Source: Symsagittifera roscoffensis
Lineage: Eukaryota > Xenacoelomorpha > Acoela > Convolutidae
Reading direction: 5' to 3'
Assembly (NCBI RefSeq): GCF_963678635.1
Contig: NC_087071.1
Coordinates: 11,671,088 to 11,735,087, forward strand
DNA: 64,000 bases
The stretch's first letter is position 1, and every line of letters starts with the position of its first letter. The notes beneath the pieces are model-generated. The model searched no databases. It was not told the DNA's origin and saw only the letters and a list, made by a program, of their open reading frames with translations. The position numbers and the translations under genes were made by a program. Positions 32,701 to 42,100 of the stretch are shown piece after piece.

Positions 32701-35700
32701 ATTGACTGATTACTTCCATTTCTAACTTGGTGTCTGCCAGGGTTCGCGCCGTCTTCTTCGACCTTGTGGCGGTCACGGTCAGACCTGCCAAGAGCATAGG
32801 GGGTATCAGATTCTCTTTTTCTCCCCCTGTCAGCGTTGTAGTATCTCCCTGCCCACTCTCGCCTGAGCGACCTGCGCTCGCTAAAGAGGTCACCACTGCG
32901 TTGGCTCTTGACTTCACCACTTTCGGGTTCATGGCTCGACTTCCTGTCTTCCCTTTTAGTCGCTTCAGCCCTTTCCTGGCTCTTCTGACAGGTAATTTCT
33001 TTGCAACATGCTGATCATCGGCACTGTCTTCTGTTACTGACTCGGTCAGAACATCCGACTCCATGGAGCTCACTATTTTCTCCAGGACCTCACGCATGAT
33101 GGGTTGGTTCAATCCCACCTTCATTATGGACTGCGTCCCATATCGCCTTATCACGTCCCAAGATTTCTCCATGAAGTTTACTCGACTCCAGATTGCTCCT
33201 GTCTTGCCTTCCAACTCCATTTGATATCTTTCCCATTCTTCTTCTGGTAATGTGCTGAGGAACGATATCTTCATAGACTCTTCGATTTTCCTCCTCCTTG
33301 GCGATTCATAAAGCAGCTTCTGTGGATCCCTGCTTCGGCACTCTCTCGCCTGGCTTATTGGGTCTATCGGAGATAGATCGGCTGACGCCTCCTTTGTAGG
33401 AGACATGAAGGATGATGGTGCCATCAACAATAGACTCCCATCGACTTCCCCATCGTCATCTTCGCTGAACCGGTACTCTAGCAAGTCCCTTTCCAACGCT
33501 CCTAGATCGGTCTCTCCCGATTTCTCCGTCTTGCTTCCGGTGCCTTCATCGTTATCGTCCTGATCCATCAATTCATCGTCGTCCGCATCAGGTTTCGGCC
33601 TAGGTCCCGAGGGTCCTTGTCGTGCGTCTGCGCCCGAATCCGGCCGAGCCGGTACGGCCATGTCTCCTGCATGATAAAACAACTCATCATCGACCAGGAA
33701 CTCTACTAACTCCTCACCATGTGGGGCCAGGTCCTCTATCGTTACATATGAGCCACCTCTGCTCTCACTTGCCACCTCCAGCATCACCACCTTCGCTTCT
33801 CCTGACCACTTCAGTCTTGATAAGTCGTCCGCGGAAGAATACACTTCATTCCACGTTTCAGCCGAGACCTCTGGTCTCCTGGAGGGTAGTGCTTTGATCT
33901 TCTTCCTGCTCCAGGCATCAGGAAATGAGAAGTCGAACGTGTGCGCGGCAGCGACGTTCCAGCTGATGAAGCGCGGCTCCATCCCTCCACTCCACTTCTG
34001 CATTCTCTTCTCCGCGTCACGGGCTGCTCCGATACGAGGGGCAATGATGGGAGATGTGACTCCCAACAACATCCTCCTTATCGGTGGATACCGATGGCAT
34101 TGGTCCGGCAGCGGCCTGGACCCAGGAAGCCATGTCTGTTGATTCTCTCTTGCATGGGCATAGGCTCCCGGCAATTGAGGTACTACCACAGCCTCTCCTG
34201 TATCTTTCACCACTGGTCTCAGATTCCAGAGTTTCGGGTTGAACTGGATGTGGGACAGATCCTCACGACCCATTCGGCATTTGAAGTGGTTGTTGAAATC
34301 CATCAACACCCAACCTGGCTCTGCTATTCTTCCGAACAGCCTATCATCGCTAGCCAGCTTTCTCAGTTCACTCTGCTCTACCCAATTCAGCACGGAACAA
34401 TCCACTACTGAGACCAGGTTGACGTACAACACTGAATTCCTGTATGCTTTAACTTGTACATCCGGGAACGCAAAGGACATCGCCGGTCCATAAACCACTG
34501 TGACGAATTCCCTTAGTCCGTGGACCAGAGCCAACGGATCAATCCGCATCATGACAGCTAAGTCTGTTAATAAGGGCATGCCACAATACTGTTTGCATTC
34601 GCTTACGTTCGTCGCCACTTTGTCCTCTCCTGTTACGCTTCTGTTCTGTTGCAGGAGGTATTGAAGTAGGAGAGTCCTCCAGTCTTTCATCTTCCTGAGC
34701 GAGGCGGTTTCCAACTGTGCATTGAACTCACGACTGGGTCCCTGCAGTTGTTCAGGGTAACGCAATAGCACAAGCAAGTCTCCCAGCCGACCATAGGTCA
34801 TGGCAATCAGGGTCAAGAGTCCATCCAACCTCAAATCAGCCAACGCTTGGGTGAAGAGGTTTGCCGGTCCTTTCACAAAGTTTTCATGACCAAATGTCAC
34901 GTATAAGGCTAACACCAGGCCAATCGACAACTTCCTGATGTCTTTGACAAAACTTGCGATCAGGTTCCTAGATGCCCTCGGGTAGCACGTCGATAGGAAA
35001 GATGGCGTCCATCCCACTCCCATTCCGCCCAAGATAGCATCCGATCGTTCGTACTGTGCTTTCGTGGCCAGCACGTCCGCTTGGAACTTGTCCAGCGACA
35101 TCGTATTCACGTCCTGCATCAGCTTCAACATCTTGCCTCCAGCCAACTCCCGGGCATCAAGTAGACTCTTCAAATACGCGTGTATCTCCTTAATTATTGC
35201 CGGCGCATACTCAAACGCGTCTTCACCCAAGGTGCACAGCCTTGGTGACAGATACAACCATATGTTGTTGTGTGGCTTCGTACGCAAAGCCATCGCCATG
35301 AGGTCCTCTTCTGCTGACGTCATGTTCTTCCTGATCATCCTTCCCTGCTCGTTCTCTTTATGATCCATCTGCCTGAACCAGAGATCATCAGCCACCTGTT
35401 GTACTAACAGATGATCGTCACCTACCCCTGGTCTTAGCTTCAATAATCTTGCGAAGTTGGACAGCTCCAACCCCAGAACTTCGTCTAGCACCAACCGAGT
35501 TGTGCTACAATCTCTGAGTCCCTGTATGGCATTCGAGATGTCAGACCAAACAGCGGGAAGCTCAGATCGGTGCGGATAATAATTGTCCGGGTCCACCACT
35601 CTGTTTGGGGCAGGAATTATCACGTTATATATCCCCTCCGCTATCGTCGTGACCATCGTGTACACAAATTGAAGGGGTTCAGGCAACGCAGCGTAGCCTG

Positions 35701-38653
35701 GTGACAATACAAAGATCACCTTCACCACATTCATGGTGAACCGTTGTCTTGCTGCTGCCTCTACCTCGGCCATCGCCGAGAGCAGTGTCATGATCGCTTC
35801 CCCTATAACTTCGTTACTCGGGATCGATCCATCCGTCAGACGTGACAATAGGCCTCTGCTTTGTAGATGATCATTCGCGCCTGCAACCACTATCACCTGC
35901 GGCTCCATGCTGACCACTCTCCGTACACTTATCATCATGCCTATCGCCTGTCCCCAGTCCAGCTTAGGCGCCGTTAAGAAAATCACATCAGGCCAGAATA
36001 GAGAACGGGGTGTATAGAGATAATCGGAGCCGGCCACAACCAGATACTTGGCAGCCTTTATGTCCAAGGGATCATACGCTGCAAAAAGGCCATCACCTAC
36101 TGGGGCCTTCAGATTCCCATATCTCTTGTCGTCTCCAGACACTGTTGTGGTTCGGGGATAATCCCTAGAATACTCACCCGGCGTCTGACCGGGTGGCTTA
36201 GAGAATTGTCTAAACATCTTGTGATGCTTGTTGCTGGGTTTGTTCTCCGTCTGAAACTTGCCTTTGCGCACTGGTGGTGTCCTTTCCCGGGCCCTATCTC
36301 GAACGTCGGTGAGCGACCGGGTGTTTAGAGGTCCAAAGGTGTTGTCATGAGGCAATCCATCCAAGTCCGCATGTCGGAGTGAGGTCGAGGAGCTGAATTT
36401 CTCCTGCTCTGCTAGCAGCCAATCCACGCCCGGTATCCGATAAAGTCGCGACACTGTGGGACTTTCACCGCCAGTCATTCTCATCACATCTTCCCGACAC
36501 GTCAGGGTATTCATGTTCAACTTCGCCGACATGTCCGTCTTATACTGACCCCAATGGCTAGGATCTGAACTATTCCAAAGCAACCTGCTGCCGGATTCAA
36601 TTCCCTCCGCTGGCACGGTGCTTGTCGACGATCCTGCCGTCGAAGCAGGATTTGTCGTGGCAGGCGAATCATTCCTCCTAGACGCGGTCTGGGAGTTGTT
36701 TCTATTACTCTGTTCCCCCGATCTGCCGAGTCGGCTTCCAATCGATTGCGGCCTGGGAGGAGGGACAGTCCCCAGCCTGTCTCTCACATTTGAGCTCGGA
36801 GCGACGGTTACGGCTCCAACCGTCTCCGTTGCCAAGGGCCCTAGGCGGTTGGCGAGGGATTCGGGCACGGTTGCCCTTACCCTACTCCCTCCGGTCGAAT
36901 TGGTCCGAGCCAAAGAACCGGTCGCCCTTAATTCTTGCTCCACTTCTCTCAACTGCGTTTGAAACACATCGTTAATCCAATGTCTCCCTCGTTGGCTATT
37001 AAAGTGCACTCCATCTCTGGTGAGCTCGATGTGATCAGTCATACGTAGCATGTTTTCAAGATCCAGGAGTCGCATCTCGCCAGGATTGTTCCTCACCAGA
37101 TTGCGGGTCATTTCATTCCACCGCGTTACGTTGCCATTCATAAAATCCGCAGCTGTAGTGCCCACCAAAGGATTTGGCGGTATCGTACACAGGATCACGA
37201 GCCTGGGTCTATACTTTTCCTTCAATTCATTCAACAGACACACCAACAGAGGTTCCCACTTGTTTTCTGGGGTTACGGGGGCTCTCGAGACGTCATTAGT
37301 CCCCAGCATTATTATCAATGTATCCAGACGATCCTCGCCCTGGAACTCCATCATTTTGATCACTTGAGCCACTGAGGCTCCTCCAAAGGACAGAGTGGTA
37401 GTCTGGCCATAGACGGAGATCTCATTCAGATCTCTCACCAGACTGTCTCCAATGATCAAATGGCGACTCCCTGGGGGAATCACTTGGTCGCTCGTGGCGG
37501 GGTTCCAGCTCATGTCATTCAAGCAGGCTCGAGGATGCTCGGCTGGCACTTGCGTGAACTGATGACGTGTCATCAGGTTCTTCCTGATATCTACCACGCG
37601 AGACTTCTTGAAGACTCCTCCAGGCGCAGAGCACGCTATCGTGCGGGTTGCCCGCTCGGAGCCATCTGATGAAGGATCACGACGCTGGGAAGGAACGATC
37701 CTAGCCAGCGTCCGTTCAGTGCCTCTGTTGATCTCATCCATCGCGGCTCTGGCCACTTGGTTAAATGATTCCTGAAATTGAGGAGCTAGATAGGTGTCAG
37801 AAGGGTCTGGTATCGTAAACCTCTGACTCGAGGCAGACGGTCGTGTCTGCTGAGGAGCCTCGTGCCCCTTTGATGCACGCGAATCCAGAACCTCTGGTCC
37901 TCTCGATGCGCACAACTCCTGCGCGGTTGTCCTGGGGCGTGTGTCGCTAGATCCCTCCGAGGACCTCATGCTCGCCAGGATTTCCGGTGACGCTTGGCTC
38001 ACCTTCGCCATATACAGCTCCTTCAGGTGCTTTAACTCATCCTCCTTGTAGGCCACCTGCAGATCTTCGAATTTCTTTTTCCATTCATCTCTCTCCCGAG
38101 CTATGGTCCTGTACTCCTGAAGTTTGGCACACAGCTCACTCTGGTCCCTCTCCTTCTTCTCCAGTGTTTCAATCGTTTCCGACGTCTGGATCTCTATCTC
38201 GCTCACTCTCACTCTCTTCAGGGGAGGAGCAGCTGTTGGAGAGTCGACCGAGTGTGACGGGCCTGGCCCATCACGCTGTCTCTTCGCTCCGATTAATGGC
38301 TGCGCAGGTTGGACAGGTAAGGGCATCTCACCTAGCCGGTGGTCCCTTTGCTCACCTAGTCCCGGCTCACGAGCCAAGTCGTGGCCAGACATTTCTCCGC
38401 GCCTCCATCTCATCAATCGGTTTCGGCCTCTCTCGGCGGTCCCGGACTCACCGAAGGCCAACATCAACACTACTTCCGTAGGGCGATTCCCTCGACCCTC
38501 TCTTCCCAGTGCATTGAGGAGTGCGACCACAAACATCGCCAACCCCGGGTCTTCTCGTGTAAAGTCACAATCGATCAGCCGCTGATAAATCTCGTCTAGA
38601 GTCGCTCCTAGACTCGCTGAGAGGAATTCCATGAGTTCGTTAGTATCTCCCAT
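29786..38653 (-). CDS. Element I ORF2: giant accessory protein with SGNH hydrolase domain(s)
   Basis: A 2955-residue intact frame that I do not recognise as a known retroelement protein. Residues 1-130 are conserved with element III. A coiled-coil region spans about 150-230. At 395-580 is a GDSL/SGNH hydrolase domain: GDS at 402-404, a Gly block near 424, GTND at 451-454, and D547 with H550 in DGVHF. These match the Ser, Gly, Asn and Asp/His blocks of the family, which usually cleaves esters. After a Ser/Pro-rich linker, a second similar region (about 865-1050) has GSD at 875-877 and GAND at 925-928. From 1,050 on there is no known domain; acidic stretches lie near 1,680-1,760. I see no signal peptide and no clear membrane segment, so an envelope role is unlikely. 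ORF2 follows ORF1 after 454 bp. Confidence 0.85.
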   Translation of the reverse strand: MGDTNELMEFLSASLGATLDEIYQRLIDCDFTREDPGLAMFVVALLNALGREGRGNRPTEVVLMLAFGESGTAERGRNRLMRWRRGEMSGHDLAREPGLGEQRDHRLGEMPLPVQPAQPLIGAKRQRDGPGPSHSVDSPTAAPPLKRVRVSEIEIQTSETIETLEKKERDQSELCAKLQEYRTIARERDEWKKKFEDLQVAYKEDELKHLKELYMAKVSQASPEILASMRSSEGSSDTRPRTTAQELCASRGPEVLDSRASKGHEAPQQTRPSASSQRFTIPDPSDTYLAPQFQESFNQVARAAMDEINRGTERTLARIVPSQRRDPSSDGSERATRTIACSAPGGVFKKSRVVDIRKNLMTRHQFTQVPAEHPRACLNDMSWNPATSDQVIPPGSRHLIIGDSLVRDLNEISVYGQTTTLSFGGASVAQVIKMMEFQGEDRLDTLIIMLGTNDVSRAPVTPENKWEPLLVCLLNELKEKYRPRLVILCTIPPNPLVGTTAADFMNGNVTRWNEMTRNLVRNNPGEMRLLDLENMLRMTDHIELTRDGVHFNSQRGRHWINDVFQTQLREVEQELRATGSLARTNSTGGSRVRATVPESLANRLGPLATETVGAVTVAPSSNVRDRLGTVPPPRPQSIGSRLGRSGEQSNRNNSQTASRRNDSPATTNPASTAGSSTSTVPAEGIESGSRLLWNSSDPSHWGQYKTDMSAKLNMNTLTCREDVMRMTGGESPTVSRLYRIPGVDWLLAEQEKFSSSTSLRHADLDGLPHDNTFGPLNTRSLTDVRDRARERTPPVRKGKFQTENKPSNKHHKMFRQFSKPPGQTPGEYSRDYPRTTTVSGDDKRYGNLKAPVGDGLFAAYDPLDIKAAKYLVVAGSDYLYTPRSLFWPDVIFLTAPKLDWGQAIGMMISVRRVVSMEPQVIVVAGANDHLQSRGLLSRLTDGSIPSNEVIGEAIMTLLSAMAEVEAAARQRFTMNVVKVIFVLSPGYAALPEPLQFVYTMVTTIAEGIYNVIIPAPNRVVDPDNYYPHRSELPAVWSDISNAIQGLRDCSTTRLVLDEVLGLELSNFARLLKLRPGVGDDHLLVQQVADDLWFRQMDHKENEQGRMIRKNMTSAEEDLMAMALRTKPHNNIWLYLSPRLCTLGEDAFEYAPAIIKEIHAYLKSLLDARELAGGKMLKLMQDVNTMSLDKFQADVLATKAQYERSDAILGGMGVGWTPSFLSTCYPRASRNLIASFVKDIRKLSIGLVLALYVTFGHENFVKGPANLFTQALADLRLDGLLTLIAMTYGRLGDLLVLLRYPEQLQGPSREFNAQLETASLRKMKDWRTLLLQYLLQQNRSVTGEDKVATNVSECKQYCGMPLLTDLAVMMRIDPLALVHGLREFVTVVYGPAMSFAFPDVQVKAYRNSVLYVNLVSVVDCSVLNWVEQSELRKLASDDRLFGRIAEPGWVLMDFNNHFKCRMGREDLSHIQFNPKLWNLRPVVKDTGEAVVVPQLPGAYAHARENQQTWLPGSRPLPDQCHRYPPIRRMLLGVTSPIIAPRIGAARDAEKRMQKWSGGMEPRFISWNVAAAHTFDFSFPDAWSRKKIKALPSRRPEVSAETWNEVYSSADDLSRLKWSGEAKVVMLEVASESRGGSYVTIEDLAPHGEELVEFLVDDELFYHAGDMAVPARPDSGADARQGPSGPRPKPDADDDELMDQDDNDEGTGSKTEKSGETDLGALERDLLEYRFSEDDDGEVDGSLLLMAPSSFMSPTKEASADLSPIDPISQARECRSRDPQKLLYESPRRRKIEESMKISFLSTLPEEEWERYQMELEGKTGAIWSRVNFMEKSWDVIRRYGTQSIMKVGLNQPIMREVLEKIVSSMESDVLTESVTEDSADDQHVAKKLPVRRARKGLKRLKGKTGSRAMNPKVVKSRANAVVTSLASAGRSGESGQGDTTTLTGGEKENLIPPMLLAGLTVTATRSKKTARTLADTKLEMEVISQCGSGGLEDYRPSRINMAKLKLEGQLDVVEYSRITVPESVHMGDPAGGYVEMLKARNSARGHLMAWNEKPAMQEYLKGLTENSNFNRREYGTVMSSEANEIGLEKLLEISWRAALQKYFDETMNAPATVAAYLAHPCVRTDLQVRLAWCLMGIKRAEYEASKDSKSREQELELMEALRTLISKDDSAIAWAKRKDALCFVRFVVDRIPTPVLGECVKIIRQEGVDCERYFLRALLELYQDMPLTVPNKESNDMESYRKLEEVRRYSNKELKVSRDLIEAVRGQKEFATLGRLKSFQYVSGIPGMAYNPFVNEEAREAYFDYEQVTVLNFWVERIKEIGMLMVEQPKLGIILEERVVEPSIPELKGQVSFDCGSWDGPLKTSLVVMWELMKPSWCPHPNAGLIWDMTADVILERDDDASLHDLAMIHHLLSMRLMKKKSNPSTELSEEGTSSDWLERGICLAQHSGMEGHVCNVGHCLITLSEQHRQLARLYGRLSMSDKSAMELVADCHGVTDVNLITALGFCSMTSSIESLERLERAHELVASLSVEIFPGALQTEQKIGGWREALENEMNLRDSEAYHRPTGSKYMVGSSSAPYCNSKYPTHMVVMDARTQQVLVDQLFSVPKCVRLARMSERSYDLLAKIFRAVPKRSEGELQDVVGEEFMMLNEGNVSEFQKQKASGALPTEFPTIEEKDDLHRILMEVEPLLGASGYRTRRNIVRTHGEYPCHCLAQTLWYPKRGNLILIWDVEELYSTGLPDQNQPVSIVVVSAMLAVRWLEAYADTNEQETAVPTPEQLSNVKMSSELDLFRTTCKVLRIPKAIERIWSRQRLMPWFRAVMTSWMYERAKRHMSRNTEAYQSFQLDIGPGAYKRAFLTHRNAVTTAVKRVAGAPCVTEDEKKEVLRADLERNVSLCLHNSFCRNREQKVNVDLLPCCKPRLLEQEGWGTARNSLDMLEKVLEDSDAEHQDGEMME

Positions 38654-38852
38654 TTCTTTTCGTGTTGATTCTTCGTGTAATCTCTTCGTGTAATCTCTTC
38701 TGATTCAGTGTCAATAAACAATTTCCGATCAATCAAGATCTAAAAGACAGGTCGCGACTTAGAACCATCATTTTAAGATGCAACATCAATCAATTCTCTA
38801 AAACTCTCCATTGAAATTCTCTTTTTCAATTCTGATTTAAAATTTTAGCACC

Positions 38853-38871
38853 AAGGTGGATCGTCCACCTT
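38853..38871 (-). ncRNA. Inter-ORF hairpin
   Basis: Perfect 8 bp stem AAGGTGGA/TCCACCTT around a three-base loop. Confidence 0.55.
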
Positions 38872-38913
38872 TACTTTCGTCAGAGTAGCATGAATGTACG
38901 CTGTCACCTTGAT

Positions 38914-38933
38914 GACCTGGGGTGCCCCAGGTC
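38914..38933 (-). ncRNA. Inter-ORF palindrome after the ORF1 stop
   Basis: Perfect 9 bp GC-rich inverted repeat GACCTGGGG/CCCCAGGTC with two central bases. It lies 170 bp past the ORF1 stop codon and may be an RNA stem or a protein site. Confidence 0.55.
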
Positions 38934-39107
38934 TTTTATGACACTAACATAAAACATAACATCACAATAACATAACATAAACATCACATAAACATCACAT
39001 AAAAACCTAATCCCTAATACTGTACCTAAGACCTAACCTAATCTAAAACTTGACTCTAATTCTTATCGAGCAACTTAATAAAAACCACTTATCGCCGAGC
39101 GCAATTC

Positions 39108-42100
39108 TTAGCATATGCTCAGATAGTATTTTTTATGTAAGTGAACCTCTATGTCAGTCTCTGAAAATATCACATGCACAAGAGCATATAACTCTCTCGG
39201 ATGTAGCTTTCCCCTATTGGGATCATAAACTGGCAACGAGAGAGAGGTCACACCTCTCTCAACCAGGAAATCCCTAAGTCGAGTCAAGGCCAATACCAAG
39301 CTCTCCGGATTCACGTGTTGCCTATCAGTAGCTTTCGTAACCAAAAAACACAAATATTTCCCTGGTATCTGTGATGCAACAGGGGGCAACGCTATCATTC
39401 CTCCTACACCCGGCCTCTGTTTCCACAAAAACTCGATATTCTTGTACTCTCTTTTAAAGTCGGCCGCTAGTGCTGTTTTGAAGCTTACGTCCGCAGTTAT
39501 CGCTATGGCGCACGTGCGTTCCGTGAGTATGAAATCGCTGTCCGTTATAACGATATTGTTCGAATAGTGGTTCGGGAGATCAAAATACGATTCAAAGATT
39601 CGTCCAAAAGGTGGTTTCTTAGCATTCTCGCCCTCTGTCTCTAGTTCTCCGGTTTCCCTTGCCGATTTCAATTTTTTTATTATGAGATTTTCGGTGTGGG
39701 TGAGTCCTACCCCCACTCCCCGGACAAAAATATCCATCGACGTCCCCGTCGATCGCCCAAAGTCTAGGAGACCGAGGTTGGATTGTGGAACACGTAGAGG
39801 ACCATCTGGGGCGACCCAGTTGGACTCGGTATTGTCATGACTGATGTATTTGACGCTGTCTCTGTCGACGTCCTGAATCGTCAGGATCGTCTCTTTTGGA
39901 TCTGTCGGCAGATCGTGGAGCCATTCGAGCACGCGCAAGTTTGTTAGTTCTTGCTCATGTGTCTGTTCCGCTTCTGGTTCGAACTCCACTTCCGGTTCTG
40001 ATCGATCGTCGATCCAATCTTGATCCATATCGTTCACAAGGTCGATTTCTTCTAGCATCGCTACTTCGTCCAGCCCCACCAGCGAGTCTATGACATCACC
40101 CACTACTATCCGGTCTACAACGAAGTCCTCGCCATACGGATTGTATTTCTTCTGGTTTTTTCCCCTCTTACTTTGGCGTGTCTCCATAGTGAGCGGAAAG
40201 TCAGGCTGTATTCCTTTGTCAATTTCGGTTTGTTCCGGGCAATCCCAGTCTTCTTCGGCATAGGGTAGAGTTTCATCGTCCACCTCTACTCGCTCAGTCA
40301 ACTCGAGATCCAGTGGTAGATCACAATTGTCCACCATCTCATTGCCGTCGTTCTTGTCGCGAGTACCCCTTTCATTCACTTCACAAGCAGGATCCACTAT
40401 TAAATAGTCTCCCTCTTGCATGTCCGCTGGGATGCACCAATCCTCGGACGAGGCGTTGTGTGGTTTGATATTCTCGTAATGAGCCGCTCTTCCGGTGCTC
40501 AGCCGATAAAAACGACCTCCTTGATGCACCTCTGTTATTTGAAATGGACTACGCCATTTCTTTAATAGTTTCTTGGTTCCTTTTGGTGGAACCACTTCCT
40601 GGAACACCCAGACATAATCGCCAACTGAGTAGGCTTTTGCATCGGCTGTTCTTTTATCAAACCTCCTTTTTTGTCTAATTTGCGCCTGTTGCGTATTCCT
40701 CCTGCATAAGTCATTGAGGTCCTGTTGTCTTCTAATAACGTCCCGCACGTACGTTTGCGGTGCTGTCCTCTTCCCTTCATATTCAGGGTAGAAGAACGTT
40801 AACGGGAGTGCTTTTTCATGACCCGTGAGCATCATATGCGGACTTATTCCCGTGGTGGAATGCTCCGTGCTGTTGTAAGCACCCATCACTTGCGGTAAGT
40901 GCTTGTCCCAGTCATCCATGTAGCGTGAGCAGTAGACTCTCAACATGGATACCAGTGTGCGATTCTGCCTCTCGACTAGGCCATTCGTTTGCGGGTGATA
41001 AGTGGTCGAGTGGGCCTGCGCTACCTGCGACCTTTTCATTAACTCTTTCGTGAGATCACCTACGAATGCTTTGCCATTGTCAGATTGGAACGTGATGGGG
41101 CAGCCATGCCTTGCTATCCACACGTTTATCAAATGATCGCACGTTTCTTCTGCCGATGCTGTCATGCAGGGTGCCGCCTCCGCATACTTCGTAAAATGGT
41201 CGATCATTACCAGCACCTGATTATAGCCCGTTGCTGTCATGCAGATTTTCTGGTGATCAATTTGAACCACTTCGTTGAAACCTGACGATTCTATTGACTG
41301 TAGGGGGAACCTTAGTTTCCTGGGATCCTTTGCCTGTTGACAAGACAGGCATGCGGCTATCCATTTCTCACAAGCCTTCTTCAACCCCGGCCATTCGAAT
41401 CGTTTTTGTATCCTGTTATACACTTTGTCCACGCCTTGATGTCCCATCTGATCATGTGAGCGAAAGAGCAACTCAGTCTGGTACAACTGTGGTAACACTA
41501 TTGAGTTGTATTTATAAAGGACCTTGTCCTCCTCCTTGCGCTTACAGGCTACGATTCCGTCCTTATTCAGGTACAACAAGTCTTTTCTCTTCAGGTAAAA
41601 CTGCTTCAGGATTTTGTAGCTGTCTTCTTCCAAGTCTCCCTTGTCAGATGCTCCATTCTCGATCCATCTTTTCAGACTGCTCGTCATTCTATCATTTCGT
41701 TGAGCCCTCAGGAGATCCGACAGCCTGTACCTGGCTTTCAAATACGTCTTCACCACGTTCATTTGCCCACTCATTATCTCCGGAGCATGAGCATCGTCCA
41801 TCAACTTGACACACCATATCTTTTTCAAAGGCGTCGCTTCTTGGACAGATGGTTCCAGATTGGTACGGACGACCGTACCATGTGGCAGCAATCTGGTTGG
41901 GCGTTTTGAAACTGCTATCAGTTCGAGCTCGTCTGCGGCATTGTCTACCACAGTGCCCTCTTCATCTGAGGTGTATCTGTCCCTGTCTGGATCCTGATGT
42001 ATTTCCCGGTCCAGCCCACGCTGCTTCCAGTCTACCAATAAGGAGTGGATCGCAATCTCCGACATGTCGGAATTGGAAGTTGTTTCAGACGTGTTGTCCC

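Larger units (their letters stand above)
38654..39107 (-). other. Element I intergenic region between ORF1 and ORF2
   Basis: AT-rich, with CATAACATCACA-type short repeats at 38945-39003. It has two strong hairpins: GACCTGGGG/CCCCAGGTC (38914-38933) and AAGGTGGA/TCCACCTT (38853-38871). In the sense strand a pyrimidine-rich CTGTCTTTTAG at about 38739 could be a 3' splice site for an ORF2 message. A direct repeat of AGAGATTACACGA precedes the ORF2 start codon. Confidence 0.6.

Noticed and set aside
29786-38653. ORF2 as an envelope gene
   Set aside because: No signal peptide, no clear transmembrane segment and no fusion-type Cys pattern are visible; the SGNH domains point to a different role.
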